64,000 nucleotides of DNA, from assembly GCA_024233305.1 (NCBI GenBank), contig JACKPV010000041.1, positions 1 to 64,000 on the forward strand. Direction: 5' to 3'. The stretch's first letter is position 1, and the number at the start of each line of letters is the position of its first letter. Below, in pieces: positions 25,742 through 34,171 of this stretch. This stretch comes from Verrucomicrobiales bacterium (GTDB lineage: Bacteria > Verrucomicrobiota > Verrucomicrobiia > Limisphaerales > J093). The position numbers and the translations under genes are program-made. The notes below the pieces were generated by a model. It worked only from the letters and a program-made list of their open reading frames with translations. It did no database searches and was not told the DNA's origin.

Positions 25742-27529
25742 ATGCCGACTCGCGTCACCCATCGCATCTTTCGCTGTGTCATCGAGGTGCAGGGCGCGCC
25801 GCGCGCCGAGGCGGAGGCGTGGCGGTTGCGCGCCCGGCGGCTTTGGCGCGAGACCCTTGCCACGCCCTTGACGGACTTGTGCGACCGGCTCGCGCCGAAC
25901 GGCGAACGGTTGCGGATCCGCCGGCTCGAGGTCGAGTTCACCGCCGCTTCCGGCGACCCGGAACCGGAACTGCGCCACCGCTTCGCCGAGGCTTTGCAGG
26001 CGCGCCTCGCGATGGCATGTCCGTCCGCCGAGCGCCACCAGGAGTCGAGGGCCACACCGCCGGCGGCGGGCGGGGGGGAACACGACAGGTTGACGGTGTG
26101 GCTCGTGACCGGCTCGCTTCCCTGGTGGGCGGACCGGCTTGACGCCCGCTCGCTGTTCGCGGCCTTCGTTGAGCGCCTGCAACGCCCGGACGGGGGAGAA
26201 TGGTTGCGGGGTATCCTGTGCGAGCATCCGGCGGCCATCCGCCGACTGGCCCTGCAATGGGACATGTCCCGACAGATCCGGGCGCTCGACATCGTCTGGC
26301 CGCAAACCTGGCCCGCCGCCGCGCCCTTCCTGAAGGCCATATCCAACGCGACGGGAACCAGCGGGAATCATGAGGACCGAGAAGCCACGCTGGCGGAAGC
26401 GGTCTGGCAGCTGTGGGCCGGCGAACGACCGTTTTCCCCACTCGTTGCGGAACTCGCCGGGCACACGGCTCCGGCGCACCACGCCGGGGAAAGGCGATCG
26501 GTTCACCGCGTTGCCCATCCGGCAGTCGCGGAAACCGCCGAGTCCGCCCCTGCGTCCTCCGGCGTCCAGTTCCCCGCACTCGCTGGTCCCGACGACCTGC
26601 GCGCGAAAAGCGAGCGGTTGTGGGCGCTGTTGCGCGAACCTTCGCCGACCGCGAGGCGACTCGCCACCGTGGCGAAACCAGGCGGCGATCGCGACGCGCT
26701 GCGTGAATGGCACGCAAGGGTCCTGCCGGAACTGGCGACCCAGGATGGAGCTGCCACGCCGCCGCCGGAACCCGCTTCGCCGCGCACGGAAACGGTGAAA
26801 CCGGGGGATGGCCCAACCCCGGTCGGCCCGAAGCCGGAGCGCCTCCTGACGGTCGGGCCAGGCCCGAAGCTCCCGGCGGAGCTGGCCGCCGGCTCCACTG
26901 CCACGGACGGGTCGAAAGCAGGCGCTGCCGCCCATCAGGCCGGAAGGCCATCGCCGGCGCCGCTGCCGGTCGACCGGCCGGACCGGCACCTGCTGGAGGT
27001 CCGGGACCTGCTCGCCCCCGGCCTGCCGGTGGCGAGTGCGGGCCTCGTCCTGATCGCCCCCTATCTGCCCCCGTTCCTTGCCGCCGTCGACCTGCTGCCA
27101 GCGTCGGGGGTGGGCGACCCGGACCCCGGCGCCTCGGGTGTTCCTTTGCTGCTGCACTGGCTGGCCACCGGTTCGGCGGAAGCGGCGGAGCCCGAACTGG
27201 CCCTCCCGAAGTTGCTTGCGGGAATGCCCCTTGATGAACCGGTCGTTTGTCGGCGCCAGTTTCCATCCACCACCCTGGCCGAGGCGGAACGATTGCTGCT
27301 CGCGGTGATTGCGCATTGGAGCGCCTTGAAGGAGACCTCGGTCGAAGGGTTGCGCGACGCCTTCCTGCAGCGCGCCGGATTGCTGCGTGACGATGGATCG
27401 CAGTGGCTGTTGCGCGTCGAGCACCGGGCGTGGGATGTGTTGCTCGAGCGCGTGCCGTGGACGTTCCGGACCCTGCGGCTCCCTTGGATGGAACGAGCGT
27501 TGCTGGTCGAATGGGGGGGCCATGCCTGA
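25742..27529 (+). CDS. eCIS tape-measure protein (CIS_TMP family)
   Basis: A 595-residue protein with the hallmarks of the contractile-injection-system tape-measure family, which sets particle length. The N-terminal part has LRIRRLEVEF. The C-terminal part has ASAGLVLIAPYLPPFLAAVD, then LLLHWLATGSAE, LPKLLAGMPLDEPV, AVIAHWSALKETSVEGLRDA and finally RVEHRAWDVLLERVPW and LPWMERALLVEW. The middle (about residues 200-410) is low-complexity and rich in Ala, Pro and Glu. It overlaps the AAA+ gene by 8 bp, the usual neighbour in this type of locus. Confidence 0.9.
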   Translation: MPTRVTHRIFRCVIEVQGAPRAEAEAWRLRARRLWRETLATPLTDLCDRLAPNGERLRIRRLEVEFTAASGDPEPELRHRFAEALQARLAMACPSAERHQESRATPPAAGGGEHDRLTVWLVTGSLPWWADRLDARSLFAAFVERLQRPDGGEWLRGILCEHPAAIRRLALQWDMSRQIRALDIVWPQTWPAAAPFLKAISNATGTSGNHEDREATLAEAVWQLWAGERPFSPLVAELAGHTAPAHHAGERRSVHRVAHPAVAETAESAPASSGVQFPALAGPDDLRAKSERLWALLREPSPTARRLATVAKPGGDRDALREWHARVLPELATQDGAATPPPEPASPRTETVKPGDGPTPVGPKPERLLTVGPGPKLPAELAAGSTATDGSKAGAAAHQAGRPSPAPLPVDRPDRHLLEVRDLLAPGLPVASAGLVLIAPYLPPFLAAVDLLPASGVGDPDPGASGVPLLLHWLATGSAEAAEPELALPKLLAGMPLDEPVVCRRQFPSTTLAEAERLLLAVIAHWSALKETSVEGLRDAFLQRAGLLRDDGSQWLLRVEHRAWDVLLERVPWTFRTLRLPWMERALLVEWGGHA

Positions 27530-28862
27530 GCGCGTCCATGCAGCGGTGATCGAGCGCGAACTGGAGTGGTTCTACCGCACGCTTGAGACGCGCCTGCGCC
27601 TGCACTTCAACCAGGAGACCTCGCACCGAAGCATCGCGGACCTGCCGCCGCCCGAACTCAACGGGGATCCGGGCGCCTACGCGCGCCTGGTGGCCGAACA
27701 CGATTTCGGCCCTTCGGAACGCCTGGTCCTGGCCCTCGCGCTGGCGCCCCATCTCCGGCCCGCCTTGCTGGATCCGCTGTTTATCCGGAACGCCGCCTAT
27801 GATCGTCCGTTCACCGAGTTCGGTGGGCTGCCGGCCGCGCCCGGCGGCTTCCTGCCCACCGTTGAAACCGCCCTCTTCCTGCTGGCCGGCGACTCCCTCG
27901 AGGACCGTCTGCTGGCCGGCCGGTTGTTCGGACCGGAGCATCCGTTTCAGCGCGACCGCTTGCTGGATCCAGGGAACGCCGAAGGTGGGGCCACGCCCGG
28001 GCAACGACCCCTGCGACCGGCGCCCCCATTGTTGCACGCATTGCTCACCGGCGAAACCTGGCGCCCGCGGTTTGGTTTCGAGTTTCCGGCGCGACGCCTC
28101 ACCACGCGGCTCGAGTGGGACGACCTGATTCTCCCGCCCGATACCCGTCGCCGGTTGGACGAAATCCTGGCCTGGATGCGGCACGGACGGCAGCTGCTCG
28201 ACGATCCCGATTTGGGCCGCCGCCTGCGCCCCGGCCTGCGCGCGCTCTTCTGCGGCCCGCCTGGCACCGGCAAAACCCTGACCGCAGGATTGCTGGGCAA
28301 GATCAGCGGTCGCGACGTCTATCGCATCGACCTTTCGCTGGTCGTTTCGAAGTACATCGGGGAGACCGAGAAGAACCTGGAACGGGTCTTTGCGCAGGCC
28401 GAATGCCAGGACTGGATTCTGTTGTTCGATGAGGCGGATGCGCTCTTCGGCAAGCGCACGCAAGTGAAGGACGCACACGACCGTTTCGCCAACCAGGAGA
28501 TCTCCTACCTGCTGCAACGCGTCGAGGACTTCGCCGGGGTCGTGATCCTGGCCACCAATCTGCGCGAGAACCTGGACGACGCGTTCACCCGGCGTTTCGA
28601 GAGCGTGGTGACTTTCCCAATGCCGGGACCCGAGCAAATGCGCCAGCTTTGGGAAGCCGGGTTTGGCCGCGCATACGAGCTGGAATCCAGCATCGACCTG
28701 CGTGAGGTCGCGCAACGCCACCGTCTTTCCGGTGGGTCGATCATGAACGTCGTCCGTTTCTGCGCCTTGCGGGCGGTCACGCGGGACACCCGGATCGTGC
28801 GGCTGCGGGACCTCGATGAAGGCATCCGGCGGGAACTGCACAAGGAAGGAAAGACGGCCTGA
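27522..28862 (+). CDS. eCIS AAA+ ATPase (Afp15/Pvc15 type)
   Basis: A 446-residue ATPase related to Afp15/Pvc15, thought to act in assembly, cargo loading or recycling of the particle. The C-terminal AAA+ domain has Walker A CGPPGTGKTLTA (about residue 245), Walker B ILLFDEADALFGKR (about 303), sensor-1 VVILATNLRENLDDAF (about 342) and arginine finger FTRRFESVV. The N-terminal 200 residues form the family's helical domain. The ATG at 27522 overlaps the tape-measure stop by 8 bp and gives the expected N-terminus PERVHAAVIERELEWFYRTL. Confidence 0.93.
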   Translation: MPERVHAAVIERELEWFYRTLETRLRLHFNQETSHRSIADLPPPELNGDPGAYARLVAEHDFGPSERLVLALALAPHLRPALLDPLFIRNAAYDRPFTEFGGLPAAPGGFLPTVETALFLLAGDSLEDRLLAGRLFGPEHPFQRDRLLDPGNAEGGATPGQRPLRPAPPLLHALLTGETWRPRFGFEFPARRLTTRLEWDDLILPPDTRRRLDEILAWMRHGRQLLDDPDLGRRLRPGLRALFCGPPGTGKTLTAGLLGKISGRDVYRIDLSLVVSKYIGETEKNLERVFAQAECQDWILLFDEADALFGKRTQVKDAHDRFANQEISYLLQRVEDFAGVVILATNLRENLDDAFTRRFESVVTFPMPGPEQMRQLWEAGFGRAYELESSIDLREVAQRHRLSGGSIMNVVRFCALRAVTRDTRIVRLRDLDEGIRRELHKEGKTA

Positions 28863-28865
28863 ATC

Positions 28866-31800
28866 ATGCTCGCGCCTCCCCTCCAGCGCACCGCCAAGCC
28901 GGTCCCGCCCGAGCGGAAGACCCCCGCGATGGGAGGTCGGGGTGAAGCGGTTCAGCCGGCTCGGGCCGAGCAGGACGAATTGGGGCCGATCATCCAGCGC
29001 GCCTGCGCGGCATGTGAGGAGGACGCGCCCCGGTGGCAGGCGAAGTATGCGGTTCATCCTCCGGGGGACCGCTGGGAGAAGGAGGCTGATGGCGTTGCGG
29101 AAGCCGTCGTTCGCGGGGGGGCGGTGCCCCGGCTGAGCCCCGTCGACTCAGGCGGGCTGGCCAGTGGGTTGCAACGGTTGGTTAACCGACCCTCCACCAG
29201 CGCTCCGCGCGCGGGGATTCAAACGTCCTCGTCGGGGGCGCCGGATCCGGTGGGCAACGCGTTGCGCCGACCGGGTCCCGGTTCGCCGTTGAACCCACGC
29301 CAACGGGCCCGGATCGAAACGCCGCTGGGCGCGGATCTGCGGTCTGTTCGCGTCCACACCGGGCCGGAAGCCGAAGCGGCCACCGCCTCGGTCAACGCGC
29401 GAGCCTTCACCACCGGCAACCACATCTGGCTGGGACGCGGGGAGTCGGCCGGCGATGAACGGCTGCTGGCCCACGAGGCCACGCATGTCGTGCAACAGGG
29501 CGCCGCTGCCCCGGCGCCGCCAGCGCCGTCGCGCCCTCAGTCAACGTCCCGTGTGCAAAGGGAACCGAGTCCGCCCGGGGCAGTGTCCGGGGCGGCGGCC
29601 GGTTCACCTGCCTCAACTTCCGCCGGCACAACGTCCCCTTCGGCCCCATCCACCGCCGCTGCTCCAGCCGGGGGTTCCGCCGCGGCGCCGACGCCGGGCC
29701 AGGCTCCTCAGTCCGCAGCGGGAGGCGCTGCGGCGGCCGGAGGAACTGCGGCGCCCGCCGCTGCCGTCCCGGCTGGTGTGGCTTCGCCCGTTGACGTTGG
29801 CACCGGAGTCGAGCTGCTCATGCCCGAACCGCCGGCAGGCCTTTCTGCGGCGGATGAAGCGCGCCTCGCGCAGTCGCAACAAGCCGCCGGGAGCAACGCA
29901 TCAGCGCAACAGTCACTGCCGGCCGCTGAGGACAACGTGGCCGGGGCGCGGGCGGCCGTCACCGAGCCGGAGACCGAAACCACCGCGCGAGCCTCGGGCG
30001 CCTTGGCGGAGGCCCTTGGCGAACGCCCCGCGCCGAGCCCGGAAATTGAAGCGCTTTGCGAACGCATCCGCGAGGCGATCCGCGCCCGGCGCCCGCCCGA
30101 CGAGGATTCGTTGCTCGAATCCAATCCGCAGGCGGCCGCGCAGGCGGCCGGCGGTGAACTCGAAGCCTCGGTGCGCGGCGATGCCCAACGCGTGCAGGGC
30201 GACTACGACGCGTTGAACCAGCCGGCCCGGGGGACGCCGCAACAGCAAGCGCAACCCCTCGCCCCGCCTCCCGCGGCCGTCCCCGGGCCTCCCATCGCCG
30301 CTTCGCAATCCGTTCCCGAAGCCGTGCCGGCGGCGGATGTCTCCCTCGACGCCGATGTGGCGGCCAGCCAGGAACGCGTGGACAGCGCCGGCATGAATTC
30401 CCAGCCGGCCCAACTCGTGCAATCCGGTCCCATCGCCGAGGCGCGCGACGCCCAATCCGAACTGACCGAGGCCGCGCAGCGGGATCCGGCGGAAGTCCTG
30501 GCCGAACAGACCGCCACGCGGGCCCAGGCGTCCGCGGACATGGCGGCTCTTCAGGAGCAGGCTCTCGCGGCGATGCAGGGCGCCCGCGTGGAGACGGTCA
30601 CGGGGGTCACCGGGCAGCAGCAGGGCATGGTCGGTTCCGAGGAACAGATGCGCGCCCAGGTCAGCGCCCAGGCCCAGGCGATCTTCGATTCCGCCCAGAC
30701 CCGCGTCAACGCGCTGCTCGAGCCGTTGCCCGAAACCGCCATGCACCGTTGGGAAACCGGCGTGCAGGTGCTCTCGACGCGCTTCGAGCAGGACCTTTCG
30801 CGGATCGAGGAATGGAAGCGCGAACGCTACTCGGGAGTCGGCGGGGCGTTGCTCGAATTGTGGGAGGGCGTGGTCGGGTTGCCCGATGAGTTCATTCGCG
30901 CCTACGACAGTGCCGAACGCAACTTCGGCGACGGCGTCTGCGCGTTGATCCGCGAGATTTCGACCGAGGTGAATGGAGTGATCGCGGCGTGCGAACAGAT
31001 CATCGACGATGCGCGCCGGCAGATCGGCGAGCTGTTCGCGGGACTGCCGGCCGGCCTGCAGGAATGGGCCGCCGGGGAACAGGCTCGTTTCAGCCAGCAA
31101 CTCGACGCCCTGCAGGAACGCGCCGCCAACGCACGCGATGAGTTCAACCGCAACCTTGCCGAAAGGGCCGCCCAATCCGTCCAGCAGGTGCGCGAACGGA
31201 TCCACGAACTACGCGAAGCCGCCGGCGGTCTGCTCGGCCGGATTGCGGGCGCGGTCGAGCGGTTCCTCGAGGACCCGGCCCGGTTCATCATCGACGGGTT
31301 GCTGGAACTTGTCGGCATTCCGCCGGCGTCCTTCTGGGTGGTGGTCGATCGCATCGGGCAGGTCATCAACGATATTGCCGACGATCCGATGGGCTTTGCG
31401 AACAACCTGGTGAGCGCGCTCGGCCAGGGGTTCCAGCGGTTCTTCGACAACTTCGGGCAGCACATCATCGGCGGGTTCTTCGACTGGCTGTTCTCCGGGC
31501 TGGGCGCGGTAGGCGTGCAGTTGCCGTCGGACTTCTCGCTCAAGAGCCTCATCACGTTCTTCCTCCAGTTGATGGGGATCACCTGGGCGCGCATCCGCCA
31601 GTTGCTTGCGCGCCACATCGGCGAGGAGAACGTGGCCCTGCTAGAACGCGCCTACGAACTGATCGCGACACTCATCGAACAGGGGCCAGCCGGCATCTTC
31701 GAGATGATCAAGGAACAGCTCAACCCACAGAACCTCATCGACCAAGTCGTGCGGGCGGCGGTGGATTTCCTGATCGAAACGCTCATCGTGCGGGTCACCG

Positions 31801-33314
31801 CCCGGATCATCGCGATGTTCAATCCGGCCGGCGCGATCATCCAGGCCATCGAGATCATCTACCGGGTGCTCCGCTGGATCTTCGACAATGCCGCCCGCAT
31901 CTTCAGCCTCGTCGAAACGGTGGTGAACGGGGCCGCCGACCTGATTGCCGGCAACCTCGCCGGCATGGCCGCCGCGGTGGAGGGCGCCCTGGCCCGATTG
32001 ATTGCCCCGGTCATCGATTTCCTCGCCGGCTTCCTCGGCCTGGGCGCCCTGCCGGATCGCATCGCCGACACCATCCGGGGTTTCCAGGAATGGGTGATGG
32101 GCATCCTCGACCGTGTCATCCGCTGGCTGGCCGAACGGGCGCGCGCCTTGTTGCAGTCCCTTGGACTCGGCCCGGCGCAAACGGAGGACCAGCGTACCGA
32201 GGACGACGGGGAGACCATTGCCGAACCGGTGCGCATGGGCGACGAGAACCACACGCTGCGCATCAAAACCGGGGCTCGTGAAGTGACGCTCGCGAGCGAT
32301 GAAGGCCCGCTGCAGCAGAAGCTCGACGCCGGCCTCGCGAAGCTCCACGAGTACGAAGGGAGTCCGGAAGCCGGAGAGGCATCCACGGCCCTGCGGCGGA
32401 TGCGAACCCTGCTCGGCCAGATCTTCGCGGCCCTCCAGGCGGGGACCCCGGTGGATCGCGCCCGGTTGCGGGATTTCAGCCGCCAGACCAAGCAGGTGCT
32501 CGAGGCGTACGGGGCCGAGTTCCACGTCAGTGATGTCGTGGACGGCCTGCCCGAATTCGGTCCGGTTGTGGTCGGACCGCATCGGGTGGGCGCCGTTGCC
32601 CAGCCGGACGGATCGACCCGCGAATCCCACCACGTCCCGCCCAAGGAACTGGCCCAGGCCCTGGCGCGGGAGATGCGCGATACTCAGGCAACGCTGCAAT
32701 CCTCTTCCCAACCCGCGGCCGCGGCGGCGGCGGCGGATTTGGACCGGCGCGCCGGGATGATCGAAGCCAACGCCGATGGCACGGGTTTGTCCGCCATTTC
32801 GGTCCACCGGGTGACGCACCAGAACGCGGGCGGCGTGGGCATCCACGCGGCGGCCATGCGCGAGGAAATCGTGCAGGCAATTGCCGGGATCGACGCCGCA
32901 AGCCGTCAGCGCACGATCCAGATTCGCAACCGGGTTTCGGGTGATCTTGCGGTGAATCCCGGTGGCACGACCTTTGCCGAGTGGTTGCGCGACGTGCAAG
33001 CGGCCCTCGATGCCGAGGATGCGTCCGCGGCCGAGAAGGCTTCGACCCTGGCAGCCGCCCGGCAGGCGGGAACGTCCGAGGCGGCCGAGAATCAAGCCGC
33101 CGCCGCCGCCGGACGGCAGGCCGAACGACAGCGCCTGCCCCGCCTCGTGGATCGCGCCTTCGACAGCAGCCTGAACCAGGGCCAGGCCGCCGTCGCCGCG
33201 GCCCTGCGCCATTCCGTGGTGGACGGACCGCAGGAGGACATCAACCGCGAGTTGCCGAAGCTGGATTCGGAGGCTCGATCCACCTGGCGCACCCGTGGCA
33301 TCCTGCCGACGTGA
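28866..33314 (+). CDS. DUF4157 eCIS effector with possible HNH-like C-terminal domain
   Basis: A 1482-residue probable cargo toxin. The N-terminal DUF4157 module, a hallmark of eCIS effectors, has GDRWEKEADGVAEAVV (about residue 70), LRSVRVHTGPEAE and the metalloprotease-like LLAHEATHVVQQG (HExxH near residue 202). A linker rich in Ala, Pro, Ser and Gly follows (about 212-320), then long helices and a hydrophobic central region (about 640-1095), including DNFGQHIIGGFFDWLFSGLG and PVIDFLAGFLGLGALPDRI, also seen in other large eCIS-linked proteins. The last 240 residues contain ESHHVPPKELAQAL (about 1252) and SAISVHRVTHQNAGG, which recall histidine-rich HNH/endonuclease VII-type toxin tips. That activity is an inference from short motifs. 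It begins 3 bp after the ATPase stop. Confidence 0.85.
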   Translation: MLAPPLQRTAKPVPPERKTPAMGGRGEAVQPARAEQDELGPIIQRACAACEEDAPRWQAKYAVHPPGDRWEKEADGVAEAVVRGGAVPRLSPVDSGGLASGLQRLVNRPSTSAPRAGIQTSSSGAPDPVGNALRRPGPGSPLNPRQRARIETPLGADLRSVRVHTGPEAEAATASVNARAFTTGNHIWLGRGESAGDERLLAHEATHVVQQGAAAPAPPAPSRPQSTSRVQREPSPPGAVSGAAAGSPASTSAGTTSPSAPSTAAAPAGGSAAAPTPGQAPQSAAGGAAAAGGTAAPAAAVPAGVASPVDVGTGVELLMPEPPAGLSAADEARLAQSQQAAGSNASAQQSLPAAEDNVAGARAAVTEPETETTARASGALAEALGERPAPSPEIEALCERIREAIRARRPPDEDSLLESNPQAAAQAAGGELEASVRGDAQRVQGDYDALNQPARGTPQQQAQPLAPPPAAVPGPPIAASQSVPEAVPAADVSLDADVAASQERVDSAGMNSQPAQLVQSGPIAEARDAQSELTEAAQRDPAEVLAEQTATRAQASADMAALQEQALAAMQGARVETVTGVTGQQQGMVGSEEQMRAQVSAQAQAIFDSAQTRVNALLEPLPETAMHRWETGVQVLSTRFEQDLSRIEEWKRERYSGVGGALLELWEGVVGLPDEFIRAYDSAERNFGDGVCALIREISTEVNGVIAACEQIIDDARRQIGELFAGLPAGLQEWAAGEQARFSQQLDALQERAANARDEFNRNLAERAAQSVQQVRERIHELREAAGGLLGRIAGAVERFLEDPARFIIDGLLELVGIPPASFWVVVDRIGQVINDIADDPMGFANNLVSALGQGFQRFFDNFGQHIIGGFFDWLFSGLGAVGVQLPSDFSLKSLITFFLQLMGITWARIRQLLARHIGEENVALLERAYELIATLIEQGPAGIFEMIKEQLNPQNLIDQVVRAAVDFLIETLIVRVTARIIAMFNPAGAIIQAIEIIYRVLRWIFDNAARIFSLVETVVNGAADLIAGNLAGMAAAVEGALARLIAPVIDFLAGFLGLGALPDRIADTIRGFQEWVMGILDRVIRWLAERARALLQSLGLGPAQTEDQRTEDDGETIAEPVRMGDENHTLRIKTGAREVTLASDEGPLQQKLDAGLAKLHEYEGSPEAGEASTALRRMRTLLGQIFAALQAGTPVDRARLRDFSRQTKQVLEAYGAEFHVSDVVDGLPEFGPVVVGPHRVGAVAQPDGSTRESHHVPPKELAQALAREMRDTQATLQSSSQPAAAAAAADLDRRAGMIEANADGTGLSAISVHRVTHQNAGGVGIHAAAMREEIVQAIAGIDAASRQRTIQIRNRVSGDLAVNPGGTTFAEWLRDVQAALDAEDASAAEKASTLAAARQAGTSEAAENQAAAAAGRQAERQRLPRLVDRAFDSSLNQGQAAVAAALRHSVVDGPQEDINRELPKLDSEARSTWRTRGILPT

Positions 33315-33397
33315 GATCCCGCGCGGCTTGCTCCTTTCGCGCGTGGCCGCACAAATCACGATCCGGCTCGCCGAACGAACCGAAGCCGAAACAGAAC

Positions 33398-34171
33398 ATG
33401 GCGGCATCCGAGAGCTTGTGGACCGACGAAGCGCGAACCCGACAGTTCGTGCTTCCCGATGGCGCAACGTTGCCGCGCGGCGAACTGCATTTGCGCACGG
33501 CGACCGGGAGACGCATGGCGGTGGACCCGGAAGCGGTCCGGGCCTTCGAGGTGACGCCCGACCAGGCGCGCGTCTGGTTGAAGGGCCGCTTCGCCGGGCT
33601 CGCCGAGGATGTGCGCGGCGCACTGGGGAAAGCCTGGCGCCAGTGGCGTGAGAATGCGGACGGCAACGAAGGGCCGGAAACGGAGCCGAACCCGGATGAC
33701 TCGCGAGCGCCCGGTCGCCCTGGAGCCATCGAGTTGCTGGCCGCCCTCACCGGCATGTCGCCCGAGGCCCTGCGACGCGATCCGTCCGCCATCCGCGGCG
33801 CATTCACCGCCTTGAGCCGGGAGATGGGGGCAATCGTTATCGGTGCGACCGCCCGGGAACCCGGCCAACTTGACGCGGCCCGGGACCGGATCAAGGAGCT
33901 TCGGGACCGCCTCGCCCGGCGGGGGATCGCCACCAGCAAGGCGTGGGAAGACCTGCCTGCCCGGCTGCACCCCGCGGATGACGCCACCGACCGCCGGGTG
34001 ACAGCCGCGCAACTGGAAGCGCTTGCCGACGGGGTAACGGCCAGCGCCGAACATCTCGCCGCCTTGCTCCGTCAACTCGCCGTCCGATTGCGGGCTGGCG
34101 ATCCCGCGGGTTCGCCGACGGGCCAACCGGACCCCGGACCGCCTATCGGGGAGTCACCAGCAGACGGATGA
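33398..34171 (+). CDS. Unknown protein, last gene of the eCIS block
   Basis: A 257-residue protein that I do not recognise. Its frame opens upstream, but the ATG at 33398 (product MAASESLWTDEARTRQFVLP) is the natural start. The N-terminal 90 residues look beta-rich (VLPDGATLPRGELHLRTATG, VWLKGRF), and the rest is helical and charged (LLAALTGMSPEALRRDPSAI; ARDRIKELRDRLARRG). No signal peptide or membrane segment is seen. Being 83 bp after the toxin-like gene, it could be an immunity protein, a chaperone for loading the effector, or a further structural protein. It runs tail-to-tail into the CotH gene, with a 29-bp overlap of the two 3' ends. Confidence 0.7.
   Translation: MAASESLWTDEARTRQFVLPDGATLPRGELHLRTATGRRMAVDPEAVRAFEVTPDQARVWLKGRFAGLAEDVRGALGKAWRQWRENADGNEGPETEPNPDDSRAPGRPGAIELLAALTGMSPEALRRDPSAIRGAFTALSREMGAIVIGATAREPGQLDAARDRIKELRDRLARRGIATSKAWEDLPARLHPADDATDRRVTAAQLEALADGVTASAEHLAALLRQLAVRLRAGDPAGSPTGQPDPGPPIGESPADG

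Noticed and set aside
29470..29510. The HExxH motif in the effector as proof of an active metalloprotease toxin
   Set aside because: HExxH belongs to the DUF4157 module common to eCIS cargo. It may act in processing or loading, and toxicity cannot be concluded from it.
7427..34171. Reading the cluster as a prophage or a type VI secretion system
   Set aside because: There are no capsid, portal, terminase or lysis genes and no TssJ/L/M membrane complex. DUF4255, CIS_TMP, the AAA+ ATPase and DUF4157 are eCIS markers.
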